A DNA stretch of 64,000 nt from Taklimakanibacter sp050251035. Its GTDB lineage: Bacteria > Pseudomonadota > Alphaproteobacteria > Rhizobiales > Aestuariivirgaceae. Positions 1 through 8,145 of the stretch are shown here, in pieces. A program made the translations under genes and the position numbers. Positions within the stretch are counted from its first letter, which is position 1; each line of letters begins with the position of its first letter. The notes under the pieces are model-generated. The model saw only the letters and a program-made list of their open reading frames with translations, was not told the DNA's origin and did not search any database. The DNA is taken from the NCBI GenBank assembly GCA_050251035.1, contig JBFWNN010000023.1, positions 14,057-78,056 of the forward strand. Reading direction: 5' to 3'.

Positions 1-965
1 TTGCCGATCTTGCCATACCCGCTCAGGATTTTTCGGACCATGTCTTCACGGTCGATCGCCAGCTTGAGCGCGATCCTGACATCGACGTTGTCGAAGGGCG
101 GCGTGTCGCAATGCATGGGAAAGCTATAATGCTGCATCCCGTTGATCACGTTGACCGTAATCCCAGGCTGCTTCTCCAGAAGCTTGGTGATATTGGGAGC
201 CAGGTTGTCGATAAGATCCACTTCGCGGGTAATCAGGGCATTCTGGCGGGCCGCGACATCCTTGAGGCTGAGGATCTCGACCTCGTCGAAATGCCCTTTG
301 CCGGCTTTCCAGTAATTCGGATTCTTCTTCAATCGGGCCCGCACGCCCGGATCGAAGCTTTCGAGCAGGAAGGGGCCAGTTCCCATACCATTCCGGAAAT
401 CCTTGGTTCCTTCCGGAATCATGTGGAGATGGTAGTCAGCCAGGACGAAGGGGAAGTCGGCACTGCCTTCGGTGAGATCTATGATCAGGTCGCGACCGTC
501 GGCTCTCACCGATTCTATGCTGGCCAGCAAAGGCTTGGCGGCCGATTTCGAGTTCTGGCCTCTATGATAGTCAATTGAATAAACGGCGTCGGCCGCCGTG
601 AAGGGCTTGCCATCGTGGAACTGCACGCCGTCGCGCACCTTGAGGACCCAACGCTTGGCGCCTTTGTCGACGCTCCACGATTCGGCGAGCTCGGGGACGG
701 CATTGTTGTCCCGGTCGATCTCCACCAGGCAATTTCGCAGGCTGAAGCTCATGACCTGCGTCATCGGGTTGTTCACGGTCGCTGGATCGAGGTCATCCTG
801 GGTTTCGCCGGAGCCGAGGCCCATGCGCAACAATCCGCCCGATTTCGGTTGCGCTCGGGCCGGCGTCAGGCCAGCGGCAACACCCAAGGCAAACGCAGCG
901 CCCAGGAAGGAACGGCGGTCAAGTGCAACGGGCGGCACGATTTTCGTCAGTCTTTCGCGATCCAT
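1..965 (-). CDS. ABC transporter substrate-binding protein, family 5 (peptide/nickel type), partial
   Basis: This would be the periplasmic solute-binding component of a peptide/opine-type ABC importer. The first 321 codons are present and the gene runs off the left edge. The N-terminus has a Tat-type signal: DRRSFLG at about residues 16-22, then a hydrophobic stretch ending in an Ala-rich cleavage region (ARAQP). The mature part begins with a typical SBP_bac_5 pattern (LDPATVNNP, then FHDGKPFTAADAVYSI), and later has GTGPFLLESF and the IDREDMVRKIL segment. The start is an ATG 7 bp after the G3E GTPase stop, so it is the sixth gene of the leftward operon, though a palindrome at 987-1015 could give it separate control. 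Permease and ATPase genes would be expected beyond the left edge. The substrate cannot be read from the sequence; an amine or amino-acid derivative would fit the neighbours. Confidence 0.88.
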   Translation of the reverse strand, partial: MDRERLTKIVPPVALDRRSFLGAAFALGVAAGLTPARAQPKSGGLLRMGLGSGETQDDLDPATVNNPMTQVMSFSLRNCLVEIDRDNNAVPELAESWSVDKGAKRWVLKVRDGVQFHDGKPFTAADAVYSIDYHRGQNSKSAAKPLLASIESVRADGRDLIIDLTEGSADFPFVLADYHLHMIPEGTKDFRNGMGTGPFLLESFDPGVRARLKKNPNYWKAGKGHFDEVEILSLKDVAARQNALITREVDLIDNLAPNITKLLEKQPGITVNVINGMQHYSFPMHCDTPPFDNVDVRIALKLAIDREDMVRKILSGYGKIG

Positions 966-972
966 GGCGTCC

Positions 973-1995
973 TCACCCCAGTGTTATTTTATATTGATCA
1001 ATCGGTATTAAAACATCCAGATGGGACGCTGTCAATGACGCCGGAGGCTGCAGGATGCGCATGACCTCGTCCACAGCCTGGTCGGCATGGCGCAGGATCA
1101 CGACGATCGTCGAGCGCCGGCTGTCGGTCGGCCAAGCCTCCAGAAATTCAGGTGGGTGGATGAATTGCTGGACCGCGTGCACCACCAGAGGCCTGCCTGC
1201 GATATTCAGGATTGCTTTCAGGCGCAGCAGATTGGTGCCACCCAGATCACGGATCCGATCCATCCATCGCCGTAGGAAAGGCGGCGAGATCGGGCCGTCA
1301 AACGTCCAGCTGCCCGACCAAGCATGACTGTGCTTATGAGGTGGCGGAACAGCGGCGAGCCGTGCCGCCCAACCGGTGCGCGCCGCAGCGAGGCCAAGTA
1401 TACGGTCTGCCGGAAGCCGGCCAAAATCGACGAGCACATGCCGGCAATCGGGATTAAGCGCGGCAATCCGCTCCGTGAGAGGAGAAAACGCGGAAGGATC
1501 GATCAAGTCGCTCTTGGTGAGGCAAATCAGATCGGCTGCGGCGATCTGATTGCCGGCTGCGGGGTGATAGTCTAACGTTGCCGCGGCATTCATCAGGTCG
1601 ACAACGGTGACGACACCATTGATCCTGTAACGCCGGGCTACCGGCTCTTCCGCGGCGAGCAGCTCGAGTATCGGTGCAGGTTCGGCCAGGCCCGTCGTCT
1701 CGATCATGATCCGATCGAAGGGTGGAATATTGCCGTTCCTGACCCCCGCGTAGAGACCAAACAGGGTGTGCACCAGATCATGCCTGACTTCGCAGCACAG
1801 GCAGCCATTGGCGATTTCGACGACATTGTCGCTGGACTGCGCGAGCAGCATATGGTCGATGCCGACTTCGCCGAACTCGTTCACCACGAGAGCCGTTCGA
1901 GCCATGGCCGGTTGCGCCAGCAGGCCGCGAAGAAGAGTCGTCTTTCCGCTTCCGAGGAAACCGGTCAGAAGTGTGATCGGGATTCGCTCACTCAT
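973..1995 (-). CDS. CobW/G3E-family GTPase (putative metal chaperone)
   Basis: This is a COG0523 G3E GTPase of about 340 residues. The P-loop GFLGSGKTTL follows the first few residues and the family metal-binding motif GCLCC (CxCC) is present. A short His-rich segment (PPHKHSH) lies past the middle and a CobW C-terminal domain follows. Family members insert or deliver zinc, cobalt or iron using GTP hydrolysis. The ATG at 1995 was chosen because it starts MSERIPITLLTG, the usual family N-terminus; an ATG at 2016 would overlap the upstream RidA stop by 8 bp. Its place beside a metal-dependent phosphotriesterase-like hydrolase suggests, by inference only, that it metallates that enzyme. The last codons are unusually AT-rich and contain an operator-like palindrome (987-1015). 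Confidence 0.9.
   Translation of the reverse strand: MSERIPITLLTGFLGSGKTTLLRGLLAQPAMARTALVVNEFGEVGIDHMLLAQSSDNVVEIANGCLCCEVRHDLVHTLFGLYAGVRNGNIPPFDRIMIETTGLAEPAPILELLAAEEPVARRYRINGVVTVVDLMNAAATLDYHPAAGNQIAAADLICLTKSDLIDPSAFSPLTERIAALNPDCRHVLVDFGRLPADRILGLAAARTGWAARLAAVPPPHKHSHAWSGSWTFDGPISPPFLRRWMDRIRDLGGTNLLRLKAILNIAGRPLVVHAVQQFIHPPEFLEAWPTDSRRSTIVVILRHADQAVDEVMRILQPPASLTASHLDVLIPIDQYKITLG
987..1015. promoter_or_regulatory. AT-rich palindromic box upstream of the binding-protein gene
   Basis: The 29-bp box has TTTTA/TAAAA ends and a central perfect palindrome ATTGATCAAT (993-1002), 22 bp before the binding-protein start. It closely resembles the box at 5962-5989: the left 13 bases match at 11 positions and both end in TAAAACA. 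It overlaps the 3' end of the G3E GTPase gene. The shared pattern suggests a common regulator controlling both the operon promoter and an internal promoter. The regulator is not identified in this window. Confidence 0.4.
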
Positions 1996-2008
1996 CTGAC
2001 CCGCCGGC

Positions 2009-2410
2009 CTATCCATCCCTCACCGTCTCGTTTCCGCTCACCGCAATCGCATCGATCTCGACAAGCAGCTCAGGCAAAACGAGGTCGGCGCGTACGGTCG
2101 AGCGCGCGGGACGGCAATCGGCGAAGAATTCGTCGAAAGCCTGGTTAAAGCCCTTGTAGTTGTCGAAGCTCGTCAAATAGACCGTCACTTTCATGACGCT
2201 CTCGATCCGGGCGCCGGCGGCTTCCAGGGCATATCGCAGATTCTCCAGGGTTGCGCGGGTCTGAGCCACGATGTCGTTGCCGCCGACGATCTTTCCGTGG
2301 CGGTCTATGGCGGCGACACCGGCGGTCATCACCAGATCGCCGTGCCGGGTTGCCTGACAATAGCTGCCGAACGGCTTCATCATCGAGGGCGAATCGTACC
2401 TTTGAACCAT
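2009..2410 (-). CDS. RidA-family (YjgF/YER057c/UK114) protein
   Basis: This is a single-domain Rid protein of about 133 residues. Family members hydrolyse reactive enamine/imine intermediates to keto acids and ammonia. The C-terminal block has PARSTVRADL followed by LLVEIDAIA, which keeps the active-site arginine of true RidA deaminases. The ATG at 2410 was chosen because AGGGAC lies about 8 bp upstream; an upstream alternative at 2434 would overlap the preceding hydrolase gene. It follows that gene after an 11-bp gap and overlaps or nearly touches the G3E GTPase, so it is translated within the same operon. Its partner in imine handling could be the divergent FAD oxidoreductase. Confidence 0.9.
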   Translation of the reverse strand: MVQRYDSPSMMKPFGSYCQATRHGDLVMTAGVAAIDRHGKIVGGNDIVAQTRATLENLRYALEAAGARIESVMKVTVYLTSFDNYKGFNQAFDEFFADCRPARSTVRADLVLPELLVEIDAIAVSGNETVRDG

Positions 2411-2421
2411 GTGATGTCCCT

Positions 2422-3501
2422 TCAATGCCGGCATGCGAAGGCGATCGCCCGCTGAGGATTTATCTTCAATATTCGATCAATGTCCGATGCCGAGAAACCC
2501 TTGCGCGACATGATCGGAACGACATTGCAGACGATGTGCTGGTATCCTTCTCCGCCATATCGGGTGAGACGGGAGCGCGTGTCGATATCGAGCGACACGA
2601 GCAACCGGTCGAGGTAGCCCCTTTCCGCCAGGGTCACCAGGCGGTTCACCCGAATGGCGTCGTTGGGCATGTCGATTTCCGACATGGGATAGTAGCTCGT
2701 CTCCCAGCCGAAAAGATCCTGCTCCAGATAGCAGCCGGTCCGTGCCAGTTCGATGAAGTCCTTGTCATCGAAAAGCGTCCGATCCAGATGATCGATGATC
2801 GTACGGGACGGATCGCCTCCGGCCTGCTCGACGGTCCGGATGGCGTCGAGCGGCGCGGCAGAGTCGCGCCCCGGATGGATCGTCAGGCAATACCCCGTCT
2901 TTGCCTGAGCCTTGGCGGCGGCGCGCAGCGACTTTCGCTCATTCGGGTGAACCGGCCAAGTCAGGCCGATTTCGCCGATGATTCCCGGCTTGACGCCGTC
3001 AACGCCATTTTCGATCTCCGCCACGATGGTGTCGCAAATCGCCTGTTCGCTCATTCCTCCGACATCCGGCGGCAAGAAGTCGTTCACATAGAAGCCGGTT
3101 CCCATGACCACATACAGGCCGGTGCGCAAGGATATCTCCTTGAGGCCCATCGGATTCCGTCCGACGCCGATCGGGGTCACGTCGACGATGCAACCGCCGC
3201 CGGACTGCTTGTATTCGCCGGCGGCCTCGACGGCGTCGTCCATGTCGGCAAGCTGGAGCGTGTCCTTGAAAAGGAATGGATTGCGCCGGGCTTCATAGTA
3301 GTTTTTCAGCGACAAGGGCTCATCCCAGCCGGCGGGCTGGAGCTTGCGCTTGTCGAGCGCGCTTCGGTGACTGTCCTGCTTGTCGGCGCTGACTGCGAGA
3401 AAATCGATGAACAGGTGTTCGTGCGGCGCGGTTATGCCGAGCTGCGATGCCTCGACCAGGCCGGTGACGGTCATAACTTGGGGGGATGTGTGGTGCGGCA
3501 T
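2422..3501 (-). CDS. Phosphotriesterase-family metal-dependent hydrolase
   Basis: This 359-residue protein belongs to the PTE/PHP branch of the amidohydrolase superfamily, which hydrolyses lactones, amides or phosphoesters. The binuclear metal site is visible: HEH at residues 27-29, a bridging acidic residue in GIIGEIGLTW (Glu, as in PHP-type members, instead of the carboxylated Lys of true phosphotriesterases), His in TIHPG, His in IIDHLDR and Asp in SLDID. The ATG at 3501 is preceded by GGAG and lies 2 bp after the aminotransferase stop, so the two are tightly coupled. The true substrate is unknown; lactonase or amidase activity on a product of the aminotransferase is more likely than organophosphate hydrolysis. 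Confidence 0.9.
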   Translation of the reverse strand: MPHHTSPQVMTVTGLVEASQLGITAPHEHLFIDFLAVSADKQDSHRSALDKRKLQPAGWDEPLSLKNYYEARRNPFLFKDTLQLADMDDAVEAAGEYKQSGGGCIVDVTPIGVGRNPMGLKEISLRTGLYVVMGTGFYVNDFLPPDVGGMSEQAICDTIVAEIENGVDGVKPGIIGEIGLTWPVHPNERKSLRAAAKAQAKTGYCLTIHPGRDSAAPLDAIRTVEQAGGDPSRTIIDHLDRTLFDDKDFIELARTGCYLEQDLFGWETSYYPMSEIDMPNDAIRVNRLVTLAERGYLDRLLVSLDIDTRSRLTRYGGEGYQHIVCNVVPIMSRKGFSASDIDRILKINPQRAIAFACRH

Positions 3502-3503
3502 TG

Positions 3504-4832
3504 CTAGCTCCGGTTTGCGAGCGCTTCGGCCAAATGGGATCGCGCGACGTCGTCGAGGGCCTTACCCAGCCCGGCCATGCATTCCGCAATCGTGCCGTCG
3601 TCAGTCGCCGTCGAAAGCGCCATGAGGCCGCCCGGTTGGATGAAAACGCCGTTGTTCAAGCAGGCGATCTGAAAGAGGGCCGATAGCCCGATGGTGGATG
3701 GAGATGTCTCATGGCGTGAAGGATCGTTATCGAAGGCTATGCCGGCCACCGATCCCAGCCCGGTGATCGATGCCGTCAGGCCACGAGCGGCTACGGCTCG
3801 GCGAAGGTATGAACGCAATTGCTCGCCATAGGCTTCCATCCGGGCAATGGATTCGGCGGTCAGATGCTCGACGGCAATCAGACCGGCAGTGGCGCTGGCG
3901 ATGTTTCCGTTGAACGAACCACCATGGAAAACGCAGTCCGGCTCGGACGGGTCCAGCATGCTCAAGATGCCGCGCCTGCCCGCCACCGCTCCCATCGGCG
4001 TGCCGCCGCCGAGGAATTTTCCGAGCACAGTGAGGTCCGGCTCCAGGGCGAATCGTTCGGCCGAGCCGCCCGGCGACAATCGGAACATGAGGCAGTCGTC
4101 GATGATGAAAAGCGCCCCATGCCTTCGCGCCAGCTCTTGAACAGCAGCCAGGAATCCGTCCTGGGGTGCCACCACTCTTCCGGTGAACATGACCGGTTCG
4201 ATGATAATCGCGGCTATCTGCGGAGCATGCGCCCGCATCGCGCGCTCGAAAGAAGCGATATCGTTGAACTCGGCGAGCACGGCGCGGTGCGGCAGGTCGC
4301 CGATGCCATAAAGCCCGGCTTCGAGATCGTGAAAGCTTCCGTGATAAGCATGTTTGGCCTTCAGAATGAGCGGCCTTCCGGTCGCCCGGCGCGCGAGGCG
4401 CACGGCAAGCATGCAGGCTTCGGTGCCCGAGTTCGTGAAGCGGAGCAACTCGGCAGTGGGAAGGCGCCGTTGCAGCAACTCGGCCAGGGCCGTCAACATC
4501 TCGCCGATCCCGCCCAGAGCCAGCCCATCGGCAAGCACCCGCTGGAGCGCGCGCCATATGGGAGGATAAGCGTGGCCGTGTATGATGCTGAGGCCATTAT
4601 AGAACAAATCGAAATGGCGATTGCCGTCGACATCCCACAGCCAAGCTCCACTGCCGCGCGCGAAGCTCAGGGCGAAGGGCGGATGAAAGGTCGTCGTTCG
4701 GGTGTTGGCGCCGGGCAGGACCTTTGCGGCACGCCTCGCGAGGGCGGCTGATTTGGGCATGGTCTCGAGATAGCGGGCAACTATCGGCTCGGCCGCAACG
4801 CCCGGCAAGGAACTCATCATCGAACTGGTCAT
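3504..4832 (-). CDS. Class III aminotransferase, glutamate-1-semialdehyde aminomutase-like
   Basis: This is a 442-residue PLP enzyme of fold type I, class III. The Schiff-base lysine is K272 in TVLGKFLGGGTPMGA, the hallmark of the GSA aminomutase-like subgroup. Other blocks are the FTNSGTEACMLAVRLAR cofactor-phosphate region and the IIDD motif. The gene lies in a catabolic operon with Rid proteins and a hydrolase, not with haem genes, so an aminotransferase or aminomutase acting on a degradation intermediate is more likely than a role in tetrapyrrole synthesis. It overlaps the upstream triple-Rid gene by 4 bp (ATGA). The N-terminus has several possible Met starts; the first was kept because of the overlap. 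Confidence 0.9.
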   Translation of the reverse strand: MTSSMMSSLPGVAAEPIVARYLETMPKSAALARRAAKVLPGANTRTTTFHPPFALSFARGSGAWLWDVDGNRHFDLFYNGLSIIHGHAYPPIWRALQRVLADGLALGGIGEMLTALAELLQRRLPTAELLRFTNSGTEACMLAVRLARRATGRPLILKAKHAYHGSFHDLEAGLYGIGDLPHRAVLAEFNDIASFERAMRAHAPQIAAIIIEPVMFTGRVVAPQDGFLAAVQELARRHGALFIIDDCLMFRLSPGGSAERFALEPDLTVLGKFLGGGTPMGAVAGRRGILSMLDPSEPDCVFHGGSFNGNIASATAGLIAVEHLTAESIARMEAYGEQLRSYLRRAVAARGLTASITGLGSVAGIAFDNDPSRHETSPSTIGLSALFQIACLNNGVFIQPGGLMALSTATDDGTIAECMAGLGKALDDVARSHLAEALANRS

Positions 4833-5941
4833 CGGTGTGCCGTGATCTCCATTTCCACCAACACGTCAGGATCGAAGAAGCGCGCGACGAGGTCGGCATG
4901 CGCGAAGCGCGCATACCCGGCCCAATCGCGTTCCAGCTGCCGGACCACGGAGAGATGCGCCGGGTCCCTGCAAAAGACCCGGCTGGTGACGACTTGATCC
5001 CAACCCACTCCCGCCGCTGCCATCATCTCCGTGAGCGTGCCGAGCACATGCAGAGTCTGGCCGGTGACATCCCCGGGATAGAGAATCATGCCATTTGCCT
5101 CGGCGATCTGGGCCTGAAGGTGCACGAGGCTGCCAACACGGATGGCATGCGCCGTCCCGGGGGTAGGGGGAACGGCAGAGGTGCTGATCGTGACCTTGGG
5201 TGCGACGACTGCCTCCAGGTCGATCGTGATCGCCGGACCGTCTCGATCATCCGCCGGCGCCAGGCTGGCGACCGAGGTCGATAGAAAATTGCCAGCGGGC
5301 AGAAAGGTTTCGCGGCCAGCGCGCACGTCATTGAAGTCGATATTAGTATCGGTCACATATTGGCGGACGCGCAAAGCATCGTCCCACCGGCCATCAGCAT
5401 CGGTCAGAAGGGCATCGAAACGCGAATAGATTTCGTGCGTTTCTTCCGCCAGGCCAGCAGCTGTGGAAGCGATCTGACTGCTCAGATAGATGTGCTGCCC
5501 GATACGAACTCCCGCCGTATGTTCCTGGCCGGTGATTGCGAATGGCCGCTTCTCGCCGCCGATATGCGCGGTCAGCTCGGCTTTGATCGTGGCGCCCTGC
5601 GCGCCGGTGCCCAAATGGGCTGTCGTTGTCGCGCACTTGCCCCAGAGCGGGGCTTCAGCCAGGCATTCCTCAATGAGCTCTCTCATTCCCGGAGAAAGCC
5701 CAGGCGGGGCGTAGTAACAGACCCGGGCGACGTCTCGCCAACTCGCGCCGGCACGATCGAGAACCTTTGTCAGGCTTTGATGCAGATGCCGAATCTGCGC
5801 GCGGACGTCGGTGGATATCGATCGCCCCTGGCGGTCCACGGCCGCGAAGCAGGATGTGTAAAGGATGTCATCTATGCGGACTGCATGCGCTTGCCCCGGT
5901 ACCTGATGCAGGTCAGGGACGATAATGACGGACTTGCGCAC
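4829..5941 (-). CDS. Three-domain Rid (YjgF-like) protein
   Basis: This 370-residue protein appears to be three Rid domains in tandem, at roughly residues 1-128, 132-248 and 254-370. Each repeat has the family order of a 'facilitated' N-terminal strand (VRIDDILYTS, VRIGQHIYLSS, IRVGSLVHLQA), a helix of the LTKVLDRAGASWRD / LTEMMAAAGVGWDQVV type, a V.YV-type strand and a final ITIDLEAVV / VEMEITAH strand. None of the three has the catalytic Arg seen at the ARS position of RidA, so canonical enamine deaminase activity is doubtful. Rid proteins work as trimers of single domains, so a natural three-in-one chain could be a covalent pseudo-trimer. It is the first gene of the leftward operon, and its start lies about 20 bp from the palindrome at 5962-5989. 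Confidence 0.85.
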   Translation of the reverse strand: MRKSVIIVPDLHQVPGQAHAVRIDDILYTSCFAAVDRQGRSISTDVRAQIRHLHQSLTKVLDRAGASWRDVARVCYYAPPGLSPGMRELIEECLAEAPLWGKCATTTAHLGTGAQGATIKAELTAHIGGEKRPFAITGQEHTAGVRIGQHIYLSSQIASTAAGLAEETHEIYSRFDALLTDADGRWDDALRVRQYVTDTNIDFNDVRAGRETFLPAGNFLSTSVASLAPADDRDGPAITIDLEAVVAPKVTISTSAVPPTPGTAHAIRVGSLVHLQAQIAEANGMILYPGDVTGQTLHVLGTLTEMMAAAGVGWDQVVTSRVFCRDPAHLSVVRQLERDWAGYARFAHADLVARFFDPDVLVEMEITAHR

Positions 5942-5961
5942 GGCGTGTTCCGGTCAGTTGT

Positions 5962-5989
5962 TTGTATATCGATCGGATGATATAAAACA
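5962..5989. promoter_or_regulatory. Palindromic operator-like box in the divergent promoter
   Basis: TTGTATATC and GATATAAAA form an inverted repeat with one mismatch per 9-bp arm and an 8-bp spacer. It sits in the 126-bp region between the divergent triple-Rid and FAD-oxidoreductase genes, 21 bp before the former. It resembles the box at 987-1015. The arrangement fits one regulator acting on both directions. Confidence 0.45.
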
Positions 5990-6067
5990 CGTGATGATGC
6001 GGATTGCAAGATCGCAGTTGCGCTGAGACGGGAACTTCGACAGGGTTCGGAAAAAGGGACGGATGGC

Positions 6068-7375
6068 ATGACCGGGGCGGAAAGCCTGCTGGCGGAGGAT
6101 TTCTGCGACAAGCCGCTATGGTGGCGCGATGCGGGCGGTACAGCAGCAAACGAAAGCGCCGTGCCGCGTTCCGTCGATGTCGTGATCGTCGGCTCCGGAA
6201 TTACCGGGCTTTCGGCGGCGATCGCGCTGGCGCGCCACGGCGCCGGCGCGGTGATCTGCGACGCCGCCGAATTGGGGTTTGGCGGCTCCACGCGGTCGGC
6301 CGGGGTGATCGGTCGGTCGCTGAAAAAGGGCTTTTCGCGCATCGTCGCGGAGGACGGCCTGCAGCAGGCTTGTGCATTCTATGGCGAGGCCCGCACGGCC
6401 TTCGATTTCATCCTCCACTTCATCGAGGTCAACGGGATCGATTGCGGCCTGCGTTCGTCCGGACGCTTCATCGCGGCGAATACGCCTGAACACTACGAAG
6501 CGATCGCCCGCGATCTCGAAGAAAAGAAGCGTCATCTCGGGGACGATTTCGAGATGATTCCGCAGGCCCGACAACGCGAGGAAATCGGAACAGACGTCTA
6601 TTGCGGCGGGGCGGTGGTGCCCGATCACAAGACACTCGACCCTTACCGCCTGCATCGCGGTCTCCTGGCGCTGGCGGAGCGCGCCGGCGTCGTCATTCTT
6701 CCGCACACGCGTGTAACCCGGATCGACCGACGGAGCGACCGCTTCGGCGTCGTGACCAATCGAGGCGAGTGCACGGCGCGCCATGTGATCGTCGCGACCA
6801 ACGGTTACACCGGTCCGGAGCTCTTGTGGTTCCGGCGCCGCCTCATACCCCTCAACGCCTATATGATCGCCACGCAGGAACTCGCCATGACGGCGATGCG
6901 GGACGTTCTTCCAACCTTGCGGACGTTTAACGACTACCGAATTGACACCGAATATGCCCGGCCTTGTCCAGAGGGCAAGCGGATAATTTTTGGAGGGCTG
7001 ACCGGCCGCAACTACGCCGATGGTCAAGATATCGCCCGGCGGCTTCGCCAGAAGATGATACGGTTGTTCCCACAACTCGCGGAGACGAGGATCTCGCGCG
7101 CATGGAGCGGGCGTTGCGCGGCTACATTCGATCTATATCCGCATATCGGACAGCATGAAGGCCTCCACTATGCCATGGGATACTGCTTCGGGTCCGGCCT
7201 CCCGCTCGGCCTGCTGTTCGGCCACAAAACAGCGCTGCGCATCCTGGGCATCAAGGGTGGAGAGACCGCCTTCGACGACGAGGCATTCACGACTCGCGCC
7301 TTCTATCGCGGCAATGCCTGGTTCATGCCGCTACTGATGGAATATTATCGGTGGCGAGAACGGTCAGGATTTTAG
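6068..7375 (+). CDS. FAD-dependent amine/amino-acid oxidoreductase (DAO family)
   Basis: This 435-residue flavoprotein of the DAO (GlpO/OrdL-like) superfamily would oxidise a secondary amine or amino acid to an imine. The N-terminal ADP-binding motif is VDVVIVGSGITGLSAAIALAR (about residues 37-57), followed by GFGGSTRSAGVIG, where a conserved segment contacts FAD. The C-terminal AWSGRCAATFDLYPHIG and GYCFGSGLPLGLLFGHK blocks are typical of gamma-glutamylputrescine oxidase-like enzymes. GGAC lies upstream of the ATG. The gene is divergent from the Rid/aminotransferase operon across a palindrome, so it is probably co-regulated with it. Imines released by such enzymes are the natural targets of Rid proteins. 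The substrate is unknown. Confidence 0.9.
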   Translation: MTGAESLLAEDFCDKPLWWRDAGGTAANESAVPRSVDVVIVGSGITGLSAAIALARHGAGAVICDAAELGFGGSTRSAGVIGRSLKKGFSRIVAEDGLQQACAFYGEARTAFDFILHFIEVNGIDCGLRSSGRFIAANTPEHYEAIARDLEEKKRHLGDDFEMIPQARQREEIGTDVYCGGAVVPDHKTLDPYRLHRGLLALAERAGVVILPHTRVTRIDRRSDRFGVVTNRGECTARHVIVATNGYTGPELLWFRRRLIPLNAYMIATQELAMTAMRDVLPTLRTFNDYRIDTEYARPCPEGKRIIFGGLTGRNYADGQDIARRLRQKMIRLFPQLAETRISRAWSGRCAATFDLYPHIGQHEGLHYAMGYCFGSGLPLGLLFGHKTALRILGIKGGETAFDDEAFTTRAFYRGNAWFMPLLMEYYRWRERSGF

Positions 7376-7406
7376 GGCAAGCGTTCCGTCTTCTGCGGCC
7401 GAGCTA

Positions 7407-8087
7407 TCAGCTACGTTGATGCAGGAAGCTGCGATCAAGCCCCATTTGGTCGGCGAAAGGCTTTTCCTCGATCAATGCAGCGCCGAGCACGGGCGATTCA
7501 AGATGACGCCGGAAATATGCCTCGAGCTTGGGGAATTTCGCCCCGATGCGATAGCCCAGATAATGAAACAGGATCAGATTCGAGACGATGGCGATGTCGG
7601 CGATCGACAGTTTGCCGCCGATGAGAAACCTTTCGGGCTGTAAGCCTTCTATATAGGTGAGCGCCTCGGGCGCGGCCTTGTCCTTTGCCTTGTCGATCGC
7701 GGCCTGGTTTCCCGGCAGGTTGCGGATTTTCGGTCCGACGATCTGATTGTGGAAAAGGGGATGTATCACGTCGCGAAACAACGCCGATCCTGCCCAGGCG
7801 TCGAGGAACAGGGCCGCGCCATATTCCCTGTCATCGACCGGCAGAAGCGCGGGCTCAGGGTGCGTGCGCTCGAAATAGGAGACGATCGCCGTCGAATCCG
7901 CGAGCCGGAAACCATCGTCCTCGATCGCCGGAATGAGACCGGTCGGGCTGATCGCGCGCCAGTCGGGCGGCGGATTGCCGGGGACGACGGGAATGACGAT
8001 CTCGAGATCGAACGGGATCTGCTTGAGCCGCGCGGCGACAATCACTTTGCGCGTATGGACGGACAAGGGCACGCCATAGATCTTCAT
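7407..8087 (-). CDS. Glutathione S-transferase family protein
   Basis: This is a 226-residue GST with an N-terminal thioredoxin-like domain (MKIYGVPLSVHTRKVIVAA; cis-Pro in ISPTGLIPAIED; the glutathione-gamma-Glu binding region DSTAIVSYFE) and an all-helical C-terminal domain with the N-capping segment LSIADIAIVSNL. The Ser/His pair near residues 9-11 occupies the catalytic position. It would conjugate glutathione to electrophiles or act in detoxification. It converges on the FAD oxidoreductase with a 31-bp gap and lies 58 bp downstream of the MerR-type gene on the same strand, which suggests it may belong to that regulator's operon. Confidence 0.9.
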   Translation of the reverse strand: MKIYGVPLSVHTRKVIVAARLKQIPFDLEIVIPVVPGNPPPDWRAISPTGLIPAIEDDGFRLADSTAIVSYFERTHPEPALLPVDDREYGAALFLDAWAGSALFRDVIHPLFHNQIVGPKIRNLPGNQAAIDKAKDKAAPEALTYIEGLQPERFLIGGKLSIADIAIVSNLILFHYLGYRIGAKFPKLEAYFRRHLESPVLGAALIEEKPFADQMGLDRSFLHQRS

Positions 8088-8145
8088 CTTCCACTCCTCA
8101 TGGATTGCATTGGGACGACGATTCCGTTCTTAAAGCGGCAGTTGC

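Noticed and set aside
3504..4832. Assignment as hemL (tetrapyrrole synthesis)
   Set aside because: The Lys motif fits the GSA-aminomutase-like group, but the neighbours are catabolic and no haem genes are near.
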